Below are positions 18,862 through 28,322 of a DNA stretch of 64,000 nucleotides, one piece after another. The position numbers and the translations under genes were made by a program. Location of the stretch: contig NZ_JAKOAV010000020.1 of NCBI RefSeq assembly GCF_029478095.1, forward strand, positions 1-64,000, read 5' to 3'. The notes beneath the pieces are model-generated. The model was not told the origin of the DNA, made no database searches, and worked only from the letters and a program-made list of their open reading frames with translations. Source of the stretch: Pelotomaculum isophthalicicum JI (lineage in GTDB: Bacteria; Bacillota; Desulfotomaculia; Desulfotomaculales; Pelotomaculaceae). Numbering within the stretch: position 1 is the stretch's first letter; each line of letters begins with the position of its first letter.

Positions 18862-18915
18862 TTTCCCCTCCTTTTTATCCGGCCTTTCCCCCGCCGGACT
18901 GGGGTAAATTTCACA

Positions 18916-20229
18916 TTAAAGAAGTTCTACTCCCAAAGCGGCCAAAGAACTGCGTTCGGTCCGGTTTAAAGTGATATGCGCGTATATCTGCCGCCCCTTG
19001 AAGGCCTCGATTAAAGTTACAAAGCCGTTGTTCGTGGCTGTCAAGCGGCAGTTGTCGATCTGCTGGATGTCCCCGGTTATCACTATTTTTGTTCCCTTCC
19101 CCGCGCGCGTGATGATTGTTTTAACATTTTCCTTGGTTAGGTTCTGCGCCTCATCAATAATCACCCACTGTCCGGGAATTGAGCGTCCGCGGATATAGGC
19201 CAGGGCTTCCAGTTCAATATAGCCTTCTTCCATAAACCTGCCGACTTGCTCGGCAGGTGATGATTTTCTGTCATACTTATTTCCGGCAAAACCACTGAGT
19301 AAGAATTCCAGGTTGTCAAAGATAGCTCCCATCCAGGGCGAAAGCTTCTCTTCTTTATCACCCGGCAGCGCCCCGATGTCCTGGCTGTGTGGAATAAGCG
19401 CCCGGGAAACAATCAGCTTGCTGTATAAACCCTTGTTGATAACCTGGCACAAGCCCGCGGCTAGGGCCAGTAAGGTCTTCCCCGTACCCGCCGGGCCAAG
19501 AATGCTCACCAGTTGAATATCCGGATTGAGCAGCGCGTCCATCAAAAAGCGCTGTTCCACGTTCCCTTCCGCCGGGCCGATGCCAAAAGCTTGCAAGTCA
19601 CGCCGCAAGGGCACTATGGTTTGATCATCGACGCGATAGCGCCCGTAGTGTGTTCCTCCCGTCTTGTCAACCATTTTGACATATTGATTGGCCAGCAGTG
19701 GATAATCGGTAGAAAAATAATTGAGCTGGTAAAATTTTTGAATATCCTGGGCTGATATCTGAATTTCACACCAGCCGGAATATAAATTTCCCAACTCAAC
19801 ATTTTCAACTATGTAGTTTTCAGCCGGTATACCTAAAATATCAGCGATCAACCTGGTGTAAATGTCTTGAGTGATCAGCTCCAGCGGCTCTTCTTCCTCC
19901 ATGATGCCTTTGCTGACGGTAAGGATCCGGTTATTTATCTTGTTCTTTGATAAAATCTCGGGAAGTTGAACATCGGTATGATTTACTTCCACTTTGAAGA
20001 AGTGTCCGGTTTTGAGATGGACGCCTTGGTGAAGTTTCGGCCTCAACCCGTCAAGAAATCTAATCGCGCTGCGGGCGTAAAGGCCTCGCTGGTCTTCCAA
20101 ACCTTTAAAATTATCCAGTTCGTGAATAACCGCAAGGGGCAAGATGATCTTACAGGGAGGGAACGATTGGATTATTTCTTCTATGGGTCGATCCAGCAGA
20201 ACATTGGTATCTAGAACCCTTACTGTCAA
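18916..20229 (-). CDS. PIN domain - PhoH family ATPase (YlaK-like)
   Basis: A 437-residue protein. Residues 1-130 are a PIN nuclease domain (VLDTNVLLDRP, then HELDNFK and an Asp pattern). The C-terminal half is a PhoH P-loop ATPase with Walker A GPAGTGKTLLAL, Walker B VIIDEAQNLT and the ITGDIQQID segment. PIN-PhoH (PhoH2) proteins have been described as RNA helicase/RNase enzymes. The name reflects E. coli phosphate-starvation PhoH, but no Pho box is visible upstream of this gene. It starts at TTG 20229 behind GGGGGTAG. Confidence 0.85.
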   Translation of the reverse strand: MTVRVLDTNVLLDRPIEEIIQSFPPCKIILPLAVIHELDNFKGLEDQRGLYARSAIRFLDGLRPKLHQGVHLKTGHFFKVEVNHTDVQLPEILSKNKINNRILTVSKGIMEEEEPLELITQDIYTRLIADILGIPAENYIVENVELGNLYSGWCEIQISAQDIQKFYQLNYFSTDYPLLANQYVKMVDKTGGTHYGRYRVDDQTIVPLRRDLQAFGIGPAEGNVEQRFLMDALLNPDIQLVSILGPAGTGKTLLALAAGLCQVINKGLYSKLIVSRALIPHSQDIGALPGDKEEKLSPWMGAIFDNLEFLLSGFAGNKYDRKSSPAEQVGRFMEEGYIELEALAYIRGRSIPGQWVIIDEAQNLTKENVKTIITRAGKGTKIVITGDIQQIDNCRLTATNNGFVTLIEAFKGRQIYAHITLNRTERSSLAALGVELL

Positions 20230-20377
20230 GTTTACTACCCCCTATCTCCATAATCGTATTGTGTTGGACATGGTAGCGCGCCCTCGAGTTTATTATAAAA
20301 GATAATTATTAAATACAAACTAATTACTTATTAACTATTGGTTATTTCTTTGTAAAATGTTATATCTATTATCATTT

Positions 20378-20459
20378 AGGTATTCAGAATTCAGAATATT
20401 TCAAGATGTTTAACCATTCTTTTATTCTGACTCCTGAATTCTGACTCCTGACTCCTGTT
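20378..20459. repeat. Dispersed CTGACTCCTGA-type intergenic repeat, copy A
   Basis: The segment contains GTATTCAGAATTCAG, a middle AACCATTCT motif, then tandem TGACTCCTGA units. Its ends are partly inverted (CAGAATTCAG and CTGAATTCTG). The same succession of motifs recurs at 50193-50276, and related TGACTACTGA units occur at 54857-54917. All three lie between genes. Confidence 0.6.
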
Positions 20460-22092
20460 ATATGGTTTTAAATTTAAGCAGCTGGCCCTGGAGACTTTGG
20501 GCCTTTACAGCCAACTCTCTGGCCAGTTCCGCCACTTTCCTCGCTGAAGAACTATGCGCGTCCGTAATTGCGTCTGATTCCATTTCCGCCGTCCCGGCTA
20601 CGGACCTCATCGTCAAAACTACCTGTCCGGTACCCGTGGAGATTTGTTCCATACTCCGGCTTATTTCCGTTATGCGTTCATCGGCATTTGCTATGGAGCG
20701 ATAAATATTATTTAAATATCCTTCAGCGTTACCGGTCAATAAGAGACCTTCCTTTGCTCCCTTTCTGCCTGCTTCCACCTTCTCCAACACAGCTTTGCTT
20801 TCAACTTTGACGGCATTTGTCAACTCGCTTATTTCTTTAACCGATTGTCCGGCAATTCCCGCGAGTTTCCTTATTTCATCAGCCACCACGGAGAAACCTC
20901 TACCGTATTCCCCTGCCCGCGCCGCCTCTATTGAAGCGTTTAATGATAAAAGATGCGTTCTTTCTGATATGTCTTTGATTATATCCAATACTTGTCCGAC
21001 TTTGTCCAGATGTCCGCTCAGAAACTCAACAGAACGCGATTGGTCTTCCATTAGGGTGAAATTCTCATTGATGTTTTCCAAGATGCTTCTGAGAGCCGAA
21101 CGTCCACTTTCCACCGCCATCCGTACCTCGCGGCCGGCTTCTTCCGTCTCAAAAATCCTGGCGGATATTTCCTGAACCGAAGAAGCCATATCATTAACCA
21201 GCAAGCCTGTCTCTTGGATTAATTCTACCTGGTTGTCCGCGACAAAATTTATCTTTTTACTGTTTGCCAGGAGATCTTCCACCAGGGTTTGGAATTCATT
21301 TATCAATATTGCCAGATCGTTTAACATTTTGTTAAAACTTTTCCCCAAAACAGAATACTCCAAACCAACCCCTTCCTCATGGGCGCGCACAGTCAAATCA
21401 CCTGTTCCCGCTTTTCCCGCGACCTGCAGCATGGCGGCCAACGGTACGGCAATCCTTCTGGACACAAAAAAGCAAATCAAAAATGAAGCGGCAATAGCAA
21501 CCAGACCGATTGTCAGGGTAAAGTTTCTCAGTTTATTTATCGGGGCCATATAATCATCCACAGAAATACAAGAAACGTAAATCCAATTTTTCCCTGGTAT
21601 ATTGACATAAGCAGCGTTATACTTACTCCGTCCATTTTCAAAAAATAAAGTTCCACTTTTTTTCTTAATTATTTCCTCAATGGCAGGTTGGGGAATAAAG
21701 TCGCTTTGTCCTGTTTTTTCGCCTAGTTCAATTACATTACGGCCATCTCCATCGATCAACCGCAATTCTGCCCCGATCCCCTTATTACTGAAATATGCTA
21801 ATTCCTGGGTCATTAAATAACCGGCTTTGTTTCTTAGTTCCCTGCTATCTACTGTTGAGGTAAAAAGTTCAATTTTATCCCCAACGTTTTTTACCGAAAG
21901 ATTTAAGTTATCTGTAATCAATCTTTCCATGTTGCTTTTTAATGTGAAATATGTTGTACCCCCTAACAAAATTACAACGAGAATAACAAGGGTGGTGAAC
22001 ATTATCATAATTTGGGTTTGAAACTTTAAATTAAACCACCATTTACCAAACTTCTGAAATGTTTTTCTGTTGATAATATCTGTTGTTATCAT
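20458..22092 (-). CDS. Methyl-accepting chemotaxis protein downstream of pstA
   Basis: About 544 residues. One membrane helix lies near 30-50 and another near 190-210, with a short single-Cache-sized sensor between them. HAMP and a signalling domain follow, with the tip sequence [18 protein letters not shown]. The ATG at 22092 has AGGAGG seven bases upstream. The pstA stop is only 22 bases before it on the same strand, so this receptor is likely translated from the end of the pst transcript. A link to phosphate is an inference. The ligand domain has no diagnostic residues that I can name. Confidence 0.85.
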   Translation of the reverse strand: MITTDIINRKTFQKFGKWWFNLKFQTQIMIMFTTLVILVVILLGGTTYFTLKSNMERLITDNLNLSVKNVGDKIELFTSTVDSRELRNKAGYLMTQELAYFSNKGIGAELRLIDGDGRNVIELGEKTGQSDFIPQPAIEEIIKKKSGTLFFENGRSKYNAAYVNIPGKNWIYVSCISVDDYMAPINKLRNFTLTIGLVAIAASFLICFFVSRRIAVPLAAMLQVAGKAGTGDLTVRAHEEGVGLEYSVLGKSFNKMLNDLAILINEFQTLVEDLLANSKKINFVADNQVELIQETGLLVNDMASSVQEISARIFETEEAGREVRMAVESGRSALRSILENINENFTLMEDQSRSVEFLSGHLDKVGQVLDIIKDISERTHLLSLNASIEAARAGEYGRGFSVVADEIRKLAGIAGQSVKEISELTNAVKVESKAVLEKVEAGRKGAKEGLLLTGNAEGYLNNIYRSIANADERITEISRSMEQISTGTGQVVLTMRSVAGTAEMESDAITDAHSSSARKVAELARELAVKAQSLQGQLLKFKTI

Positions 22093-22114
22093 CCTCACAC
22101 CTCCTAATTAACCC

Positions 22115-22999
22115 TTAAGTGGCAGTCATCTTCCGGTGTATTCTCCTGCCAAGCCAGCGGGCCGTCAGGTTGAAGCCAAGCACAAACAGGATCAGCACCG
22201 CCGCGGAGCCGTCCGCTACCCTGCGCAGGTCGGGGATAAGCCCCTCGGCGTTAATCTTCCATATATGAACAGCCAGGGTTTCCGCCGGGCGGAACGGGTT
22301 TAGAGGCGAGGATCCGCTGAAAATATTCCACTGATTAAAATTCATTGCCGGGCTGGCCATGCCGGCGGTAAACAGCAACGCCGCGGCCTCTTCAAATACC
22401 CTGCCGCAGGTGATCACGACACCACTGATTAAGCCTGGAAAAGCGGCCGGCAACACTACCCTGCAGATTGTCTGCCAGTGGTTGGCGCCCAGGGCCAAGC
22501 TTCCCTCGCGCAGGCCGTCCGGCACACCGCGAATAGACACCTCGGTGATCCTGATCATGAATGGAAGGTTCAGCACCGTCAGGGCAAGCGCGCCCGAGAT
22601 TAGCGAGTAACCCCAGCCGGTCATATTGACGAAAACCAGGAGGCCGAAAAGACCGACTACAATTGAAGGCAGGGAATTCAATGTCTCAATGGATAGTCTG
22701 ATTGCTTCAGTTAACTTGTTGGTACCCGCGTATTCAGACAGATAAACCCCGGCCAATAGACCTATGGGAATTGTAATGGACATGGACAGCAGCAGGAGAT
22801 AAAAAGTATTAAAGATCTGCGGCCCGATACCTCCGCCGGCGCTGATTGCCTGTGAAGGCTTTGTTAAGAAACCCCAGTCAATATACTTTCCTCCATGGTA
22901 AAGTATGTAACCGATTATGGCGCCCAGAAAAAAAATGACGGCAAGGGCGCCGGACCAGAATATTACAGTGGCGATCCGATCGATGCGGCGTGAATTCAT
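22115..22999 (-). CDS. pstA: Phosphate ABC transporter permease PstA
   Basis: A 294-residue inner-membrane permease with six predicted membrane segments and the binding-protein-dependent transport loop near residues 165-185 (LREGSLALGANHWQTICRVVLP). It forms the PstCA channel with the preceding gene. Its ATG overlaps the pstC stop by four bases (ATGA), which shows tight coupling. A chemoreceptor gene follows after 22 bases. Confidence 0.92.
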   Translation of the reverse strand: MNSRRIDRIATVIFWSGALAVIFFLGAIIGYILYHGGKYIDWGFLTKPSQAISAGGGIGPQIFNTFYLLLLSMSITIPIGLLAGVYLSEYAGTNKLTEAIRLSIETLNSLPSIVVGLFGLLVFVNMTGWGYSLISGALALTVLNLPFMIRITEVSIRGVPDGLREGSLALGANHWQTICRVVLPAAFPGLISGVVITCGRVFEEAAALLFTAGMASPAMNFNQWNIFSGSSPLNPFRPAETLAVHIWKINAEGLIPDLRRVADGSAAVLILFVLGFNLTARWLGRRIHRKMTAT

Positions 23000-23910
23000 C
23001 GGGCTACTCCCCCTTTACGTACGACAAAACGTAAAACCAGAATAAAAAAACAAGACATCATCAAGGTAAATAAACCCATTGACCAGAGCGCGTTGTTCCA
23101 TAAGGAACCCATTGGCGTATTGCCCATATCCATGGTAATAGCGCCGGTCAAAGTAATCACCGGATCTATAATTGATGTAGGCATTTTTCTCATATTGCCG
23201 ATTACCATCTGTACAGCGAGCGCTTCGCCGAAAGCCCTGGCCAGCCCCAGCACAATACCAGTGATTAAACCGTTGCGGGCGGCAGGAATAAGGACATGGC
23301 AGATGGACTGCCAGCGGGTGGAACCCAGTGCCAGCGCCGCCTCTTTATATTCACGGGGCAAGGATCTCAGGCTGTCTGTCAACACGCTGACGATAGTGGG
23401 CAGAATCATTATTGACAGCACCAGAAAGCCGGCCAGGATGCTAAAACCCATGCCGCCAATATTATCCCGGATAAAAGGAACCAACAGGCTTAAACCGATA
23501 TACCCGTAAACCACGGATGGAATACCGGCCAGGAGCTCGATTGAAGGCTGCAAGAACCTCTGCCCCCAAGACGGCGCGATTTCGGCCATAAATACGGCGC
23601 AAATGATGCTGAGCGGCGCGCTCAAAAGAACAGCCAGCGCCGCGATTGTTATGGATCCAAAAATAAAAACCAGCACGCCGACTTGCGGGCCGCCATTTTC
23701 CGGCGGTCGGTCGGGCCACCATTGAGTGGAGAATAAAAACTCCTTAACACTGACCCCGTTGATTATAAAAGTAGACATTCCTTTTACGGTAATAAACGAC
23801 ACAATTGATACAACAGAAATTATTGCAATAACCGCCGCCCCCATGGTTAGGAGTCTGCCCAGCAATTCGCTGTTCAGTCTAAATGCCCCAGTTGCAACAT
23901 TATTTTTCAT
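22996..23910 (-). CDS. pstC: Phosphate ABC transporter permease PstC
   Basis: A permease of about 304 residues with six membrane segments and the EAA-type loop PREYKEAALALGSTRWQSIC. It pairs with PstA for high-affinity phosphate import. The ATG at 23910 is chosen because GGGGAGTG lies six bases upstream; the open frame extends eight codons further without a better site. A hairpin separates it from pstS. Confidence 0.92.
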   Translation of the reverse strand: MKNNVATGAFRLNSELLGRLLTMGAAVIAIISVVSIVSFITVKGMSTFIINGVSVKEFLFSTQWWPDRPPENGGPQVGVLVFIFGSITIAALAVLLSAPLSIICAVFMAEIAPSWGQRFLQPSIELLAGIPSVVYGYIGLSLLVPFIRDNIGGMGFSILAGFLVLSIMILPTIVSVLTDSLRSLPREYKEAALALGSTRWQSICHVLIPAARNGLITGIVLGLARAFGEALAVQMVIGNMRKMPTSIIDPVITLTGAITMDMGNTPMGSLWNNALWSMGLFTLMMSCFFILVLRFVVRKGGVAR

Positions 23911-23956
23911 CAATATCACTCCCCGATTCCACAATCAATCTACGGCGTTTTTTCAA

Positions 23957-23983
23957 AAACAGGGCCGGGTGACGGCCCTGTTT
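23957..23983 (-). terminator. Hairpin between pstS and pstC, likely partial terminator
   Basis: An 11-bp stem (AAACAGGGCCG / CGGCCCTGTTT) with a five-base loop runs into a T-rich stretch on the minus strand. It lies between the pstS stop and the pstC start. Such sites usually let the binding protein be made in excess over the permeases. Confidence 0.75.
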
Positions 23984-24024
23984 ATTGTCCAATAAAATAA
24001 TTTTCTGCTGGAACGCTGCGCAGA

Positions 24025-24924
24025 CTATTTATTTTTAACGCTGCCATCCACACTTCTGACAATTTTCATTTCAGTCCCCGGAATATAACCAAGCTGAGGA
24101 ACAATATTTTTCTGCACCTCATCAGTCATCATGAAATTCAAAAAAGCTTCCGCCACCCCGCTTGGCTTGCCCTTGGTGTAGCTGTGTTCATATCCCCACA
24201 CCAGGTACTTGCCGGTAGTGATATTTTCTTTGTTGGGCGCAACTCCGTCCAGGCTGACAGCCTTTACGCTGCCGTCCAGATAAGACAGCGCCAGGTAGCC
24301 AATCGCCCCGGGAGTATCGTGAATAATCTTGCGGACTGTGCCCGAAGAATCTTCCTCAATGCCGGTGGCCTCCTCAGCGCCGCCCAGCGCAAATTTCTTG
24401 AAGACCGCCCGTGTGCCGGAAGCTTTCGGGCGGTTCACCAGCACTATTTTTTGATCAGGACCGCCCACGCTGTTCCAGTTAGTTATTTTACCGGTAAAAA
24501 TATCCACCAACTGTTGCTTTGTCAGGTTGTCAATAGTAATTGCCGGGTTAACCACCGCAGCCATGCCGACAACACAAATCTGGTGGTCAGTAAGTTGTGA
24601 AGCATCGATACCTTCCTTTTCTTCAGCGTAAATATCCGAATTACCGATGTCAGCCGCTCCCTGCGCGACCTGGGTGAGGCCGGTGCCGCTGCCGCCGCCC
24701 TGCACCACTACTTTGGCATTCGGATTCTTGGCCATGAACTGAGTCGCGGCCTGTTCCATCAGCGGCTGCAGGGCGGTGGAACCCACCGCGGTAATGTTGC
24801 CGGACAACTGCTGGGCCTTGTTATCCGTCCCTTGTTGAGCCGCCTGTCCGCCGCAGCCGGCCAACGCTATCACAGTCGACAGGCACAATGCGGCAACTAC
24901 CATAAATTTTGCTTTTTTCAGCAA
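24025..24924 (-). CDS. pstS: Phosphate-binding lipoprotein PstS (copy 1)
   Basis: A 299-residue extracytoplasmic phosphate-binding protein. It has a lipobox signal peptide ending ALAGC and the phosphate-site segments GSTALQPL, GGGSGTGL, NRPKASGTR and TPGAIGYL. It starts at TTG 24924 behind AGGAGGAG. A near-identical paralogue lies at 36348-37247. It follows phoB in the operon and precedes pstC and pstA. Confidence 0.93.
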   Translation of the reverse strand: MLKKAKFMVVAALCLSTVIALAGCGGQAAQQGTDNKAQQLSGNITAVGSTALQPLMEQAATQFMAKNPNAKVVVQGGGSGTGLTQVAQGAADIGNSDIYAEEKEGIDASQLTDHQICVVGMAAVVNPAITIDNLTKQQLVDIFTGKITNWNSVGGPDQKIVLVNRPKASGTRAVFKKFALGGAEEATGIEEDSSGTVRKIIHDTPGAIGYLALSYLDGSVKAVSLDGVAPNKENITTGKYLVWGYEHSYTKGKPSGVAEAFLNFMMTDEVQKNIVPQLGYIPGTEMKIVRSVDGSVKNK

Positions 24925-24984
24925 GTCTTTCTCCTCCTTGTAACTTTTTTATATGATAAGTGGCTTTTACAACGCCACAAATTT

Positions 24985-25686
24985 TCAGTGCGTCTCCCGA
25001 AAACGATAGCCCACCCCGCGCACCGTTTCGATATATTCCGGGTTGGCCGGATCTTTTTCAATCTTCAGGCGTAAGTACCTGATATGAACGTCTACGGTGC
25101 GTGATTTCCGGTCATAATCGTATCCCCAGATTTTTTCCAGGAGCGAATCCCTGGTAAATACCCGGCCAGGGTTAGCTACCAGCAGGTAAAGAAGTTCAAA
25201 TTCTTTCTGGGTAAGTTCCAGTCTTACCCCGTCAAGCAACGCTTCGTACTTCTCCGGCTGAATTAACAAACAGTTTACCCTTACCTCTTTTTTTGCAGCC
25301 TCCTCCTCGACAGGAGGCTGCTTGCGGCGCAGGTGAACCTTTACCCTGGCCACCAGTTCCCTGGGGGAAAATGGCTTGGTGATGTAGTCATCCGCGCCCA
25401 GCTCCAGCCCGAGCACCTTGTCCAGCATTTCATCCCTGGCGCTTAACATAATGACTGGAATGGAGGCGCTTTGCCGGTTGGACTTTAAGATGCGGAGCAC
25501 GTCAAAACCGTCCATTCCCGGAAGCATTTTATCCAGAATAATCAAATCAGGTGTTTTTTCGCCGGTTAACTTAATCGCGTCATTCCCATTAGTTGCTTCA
25601 ATTACCTGAAAGCCTTCTTTTACCAGGTTATACTTCAGAAGCTGCAGGATATTGACCTCATCGTCCACAACCAGGACTAGCGGCAT
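24985..25686 (-). CDS. phoB: PhoB/PhoP-type response regulator (copy 1)
   Basis: A 233-residue OmpR/PhoB-family regulator. The receiver domain (1-120) has the acidic pair DD near residues 8-9, phospho-acceptor DKMLPGMDG and the conserved Lys in ITKPFSPREL. The winged-helix domain ends RTVDVHIRYLRLKIEKDP...GVGYRF. It lies inside the pst cluster, so PhoB is the likely identity. No histidine kinase gene is adjacent, so phosphorylation must come from elsewhere. It starts at ATG 25686, 20 bases after the EAL/GGDEF gene. Confidence 0.9.
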   Translation of the reverse strand: MPLVLVVDDEVNILQLLKYNLVKEGFQVIEATNGNDAIKLTGEKTPDLIILDKMLPGMDGFDVLRILKSNRQSASIPVIMLSARDEMLDKVLGLELGADDYITKPFSPRELVARVKVHLRRKQPPVEEEAAKKEVRVNCLLIQPEKYEALLDGVRLELTQKEFELLYLLVANPGRVFTRDSLLEKIWGYDYDRKSRTVDVHIRYLRLKIEKDPANPEYIETVRGVGYRFRETH

Positions 25687-25705
25687 CTCAAATCACCCTT
25701 TTTCA

Positions 25706-28057
25706 TCAACAACTTTCAATAAAACCAATCCGGCCCCTGCGGTCATGAACATATACACTGCCGGGAATGGATTTGGCATAACATTTTAGCTGCGCGGCCT
25801 TTTCAGACAGAGTCTTCAAGTCCGCCTTTTCACCTCCTTCGCACTCGATAACAGCCATGGACACTGATATAAATGGGAACCACTTGGCCCGCCCTTCCCT
25901 GTCGTACCCGAGAATCCTGCCCTCCTTTCGATCCTCCGGCAGATAAAAGGATTTAATCAAGCGGTCAAAATACTTGATGATCCGTTCACACAGCGCGTCC
26001 GTACGTTCTCTTTCAGTAACCATGATAAAATCGTCTCCACCGATATGTCCCAGAAAATCTTTCTCACTGCCGTATTTGTTAATTACACTATTCAATAGCT
26101 TCGAAGTGAACAAAATGACTTTGTCACCGTTCTCAAAACCATATTTGTCGTTGTATATTTTGAAATTGTCCAAATCAAAGTAGACAACACTAAAAATCGG
26201 ACTTTCTGTTGCACGCTTGAGCAACTCCTGCTCTATGCTAATGTTGCCCGGCAAACCGGTCAGGGGATTGGCCCCCCTGGCCAGCTCCAGGCGGATCCTG
26301 GTCATGGTGTCCAGGAGGTTTTGAACCGAAACCACGCCTTTCAGTAAATTGTTCTTTGTTACGATGATATGGTCGTAGAGTTTGAGCCGGTCACGGTTCA
26401 TAGCCACCTGAGACACTAACTCAATGGTCGCGTCCTCCTCGACAACAAGTGGGGAAACATCCATAATCATAGAAATTGGACGCTTGTAATAAAGAGGAAC
26501 CCCATACTGCGTGCCAAGGTGGCGGTAAAGAAGATGGCGCATAACCAGCCCCAGGGGTTCTCCTTCATCTGCCACCACCACGCCCGCAAGAAGCTCGTCA
26601 TTATCCAAAATTTCTTTGACTTCCCGCACAAGAGTGTTTTTTTCAACACAGACGGCGTTTTCAGTAATGCTGCCCACCGGGAAGGCAGGTTTCCAGAAAC
26701 GGTTGCGATTATTGGATGCCAGGTGGATTATTTTCGCGAAAACATCATCACTGATATGCTCCTTTGGATAAGCAGGCTTGCCTAGCAAGAAACCCTGTCC
26801 GTAATGCACGCCCATCTTGGCAAGCGTATTCAACTCTTCCTCATCCTCAATGCCCTCCGCGATAATCGAGCAACTAATCTTTTCGGCAAATGTCGTGAAT
26901 GTCTCCAGAAGCGCTCTCTTCACCCGGTTGGCATGAATGCCTCTGACCAGAGACATATCGATTTTAATAAAGTCCGGTCTTATTTCAGCAATCGATTGGA
27001 GACATGAAAATCCGGAACCGGCATCGTCAACCGCCACCAGGAAACCCTGACTACGGTAATATTCAAGAGTCTTATTGAAACAGGCAAAGTCATCAATACA
27101 GTGCCTTTCGGTTATCTCGAAAACAACATTGCATGGATTCAAGCCCATTTCTTTGATTAACTTTATGGTTTCACCCCTGACAAAGTTTGGATCACCGAGG
27201 GAACGGGGGTGGATATTCAAAAAAAGCTTCTGGTCGGCTCCCAATCTGCCAAGCTGATTGATGGACACCTGACGGCAGAGCTTTTCCAGCGGGTAAAGCA
27301 GGTTTACTTCTTCAGCAAAAGAAAAGATAACATCCGGATTGTGAAAATAGCTGTCCCGGGGTCCTCTGGTAAGCGCTTCCCAACCCAAAACACAACCTGA
27401 TTGAAAAGAAATGATGGGCTGGTATACAGCGTTAAACCCCGTGCCGTCAAGAAGTTCTTTAAATTCATGCAGCAGTTTTGCTTTTTGTTGATCTATAGAG
27501 CCTTTGGCGACACTCTGCGCTTCCCGCACGGCATTATACAGCTGGCTTTCCAAATTTCCGGACCTGTGGCTGATGACGGCGCAGCCTACATGGATTTCAA
27601 GTGCCCTTCCGGCTAATTTAATAATTTCTTGCTTTAAATTCTTCTTTAATTTAATTCGTAAAGTTAATGGCATTTCTCTCAGTATCGCCGCGTCCGGCAC
27701 TTGTTCCACCGCGATAAGCGCGACATAATCATCACCCCAAAGGTTTTCCACGGCCAGCACCTTCGCATCCGGGAACAGCCCGGGCATTATATGCTGCAGG
27801 GCTTTTTTAAATGTCGCGAGCACACGCATGGCTATTAAATGCCCGTTTATCTGTTCAATTTCATGGAATCTGGCAATGTCAAAGTAAAATACCACTACTG
27901 AGTTTAACTTATCAAGACAGGACCCGATTGTTCTCAACAATGCCGGATTCTTTAAATGTTGTTGGCTGAAAATATAACTGTTATTAACGCTGGAAAATTT
28001 GACAAACCGCTCGAACAGACCAGCAACTTTTGTTATAACGTTGTTGATGGTAAACAC
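25706..28057 (-). CDS. EAL/GGDEF protein with CBS pair in the pho operon
   Basis: A 783-residue predicted cytosolic c-di-GMP protein. Residues about 40-195 look like a degenerate GGDEF domain (WGDDY). Residues about 205-460 are an EAL phosphodiesterase domain with an intact EALTRGP, DDAGSG and AEGIE. Residues about 480-600 are a CBS pair, and the C-terminus is a GGDEF domain with the variant GGDDF. A truncated, decayed copy of the last part lies at 35609-36247. The GTG start at 28057 merges with a GGGGGG tract, so the exact start is uncertain. It is the first gene of the unit that includes phoB and pstS. Confidence 0.85.
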   Translation of the reverse strand: MFTINNVITKVAGLFERFVKFSSVNNSYIFSQQHLKNPALLRTIGSCLDKLNSVVVFYFDIARFHEIEQINGHLIAMRVLATFKKALQHIMPGLFPDAKVLAVENLWGDDYVALIAVEQVPDAAILREMPLTLRIKLKKNLKQEIIKLAGRALEIHVGCAVISHRSGNLESQLYNAVREAQSVAKGSIDQQKAKLLHEFKELLDGTGFNAVYQPIISFQSGCVLGWEALTRGPRDSYFHNPDVIFSFAEEVNLLYPLEKLCRQVSINQLGRLGADQKLFLNIHPRSLGDPNFVRGETIKLIKEMGLNPCNVVFEITERHCIDDFACFNKTLEYYRSQGFLVAVDDAGSGFSCLQSIAEIRPDFIKIDMSLVRGIHANRVKRALLETFTTFAEKISCSIIAEGIEDEEELNTLAKMGVHYGQGFLLGKPAYPKEHISDDVFAKIIHLASNNRNRFWKPAFPVGSITENAVCVEKNTLVREVKEILDNDELLAGVVVADEGEPLGLVMRHLLYRHLGTQYGVPLYYKRPISMIMDVSPLVVEEDATIELVSQVAMNRDRLKLYDHIIVTKNNLLKGVVSVQNLLDTMTRIRLELARGANPLTGLPGNISIEQELLKRATESPIFSVVYFDLDNFKIYNDKYGFENGDKVILFTSKLLNSVINKYGSEKDFLGHIGGDDFIMVTERERTDALCERIIKYFDRLIKSFYLPEDRKEGRILGYDREGRAKWFPFISVSMAVIECEGGEKADLKTLSEKAAQLKCYAKSIPGSVYVHDRRGRIGFIESC

Positions 28058-28060
28058 CCC

Positions 28061-28095
28061 CCACTACACATTTTTCTGTCAGTGCTCATGGTTGG
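28061..28095. repeat. 35-nt segment shared with the arsC-phoB2 junction, copy 1
   Basis: This 5' untranslated segment of the EAL/GGDEF gene matches 38132-38166 at 31 of 35 positions. The second copy sits across the end of arsC and upstream of the second phoB. It is a footprint of the duplication that produced the second phoB-pstS pair. Confidence 0.7.
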
Positions 28096-28125
28096 TTGAA
28101 TGTTACGTTTAATATATACCTACGA

Positions 28126-28164
28126 TGTTAAATAATGTTTATTAATGAATTAACGTTTCGTTAA
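28126..28164 (-). promoter_or_regulatory. Pho box array upstream of the EAL/GGDEF-phoB-pst unit
   Basis: On the coding strand the hexamers TTAACG, TTAATT, ATAAAC and TTAACA follow each other at exact 11-nt intervals. Eight bases after the last comes ATATATTAAAC, a likely -10 region. The same arrangement, down to that element, occurs at 38767-38805. It fits tandem PhoB/PhoP half-sites. Confidence 0.75.
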
Positions 28165-28239
28165 ATGAAGATTATATTTATGTAATATGCCCAAAGGTCA
28201 CTTATCCACAAATAGCAGAATGTATATTTCCCTAACAAT

Positions 28240-28265
28240 AAGAAAACCCGGCAATTAATACCGGG
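28240..28265 (-). terminator. Intrinsic terminator after phoU
   Basis: CCCGG / CCGGG with a nine-base loop is followed by TTTTCTTATT on the minus strand, downstream of the phoU stop. It separates the pstB-phoU transcript from the EAL/GGDEF unit. Confidence 0.65.
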
Positions 28266-28322
28266 AAAGGAGAGGAGATAGCTAATATTTCTGATTTGTC
28301 AGCGATTCGTTTAATAGTATAC

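Noticed and set aside
18916-20229. PhoH-type gene as a member of the local Pho regulon
   Set aside because: The name suggests it, but no hexamer array is visible upstream, and PIN-PhoH proteins are not generally phosphate-regulated.
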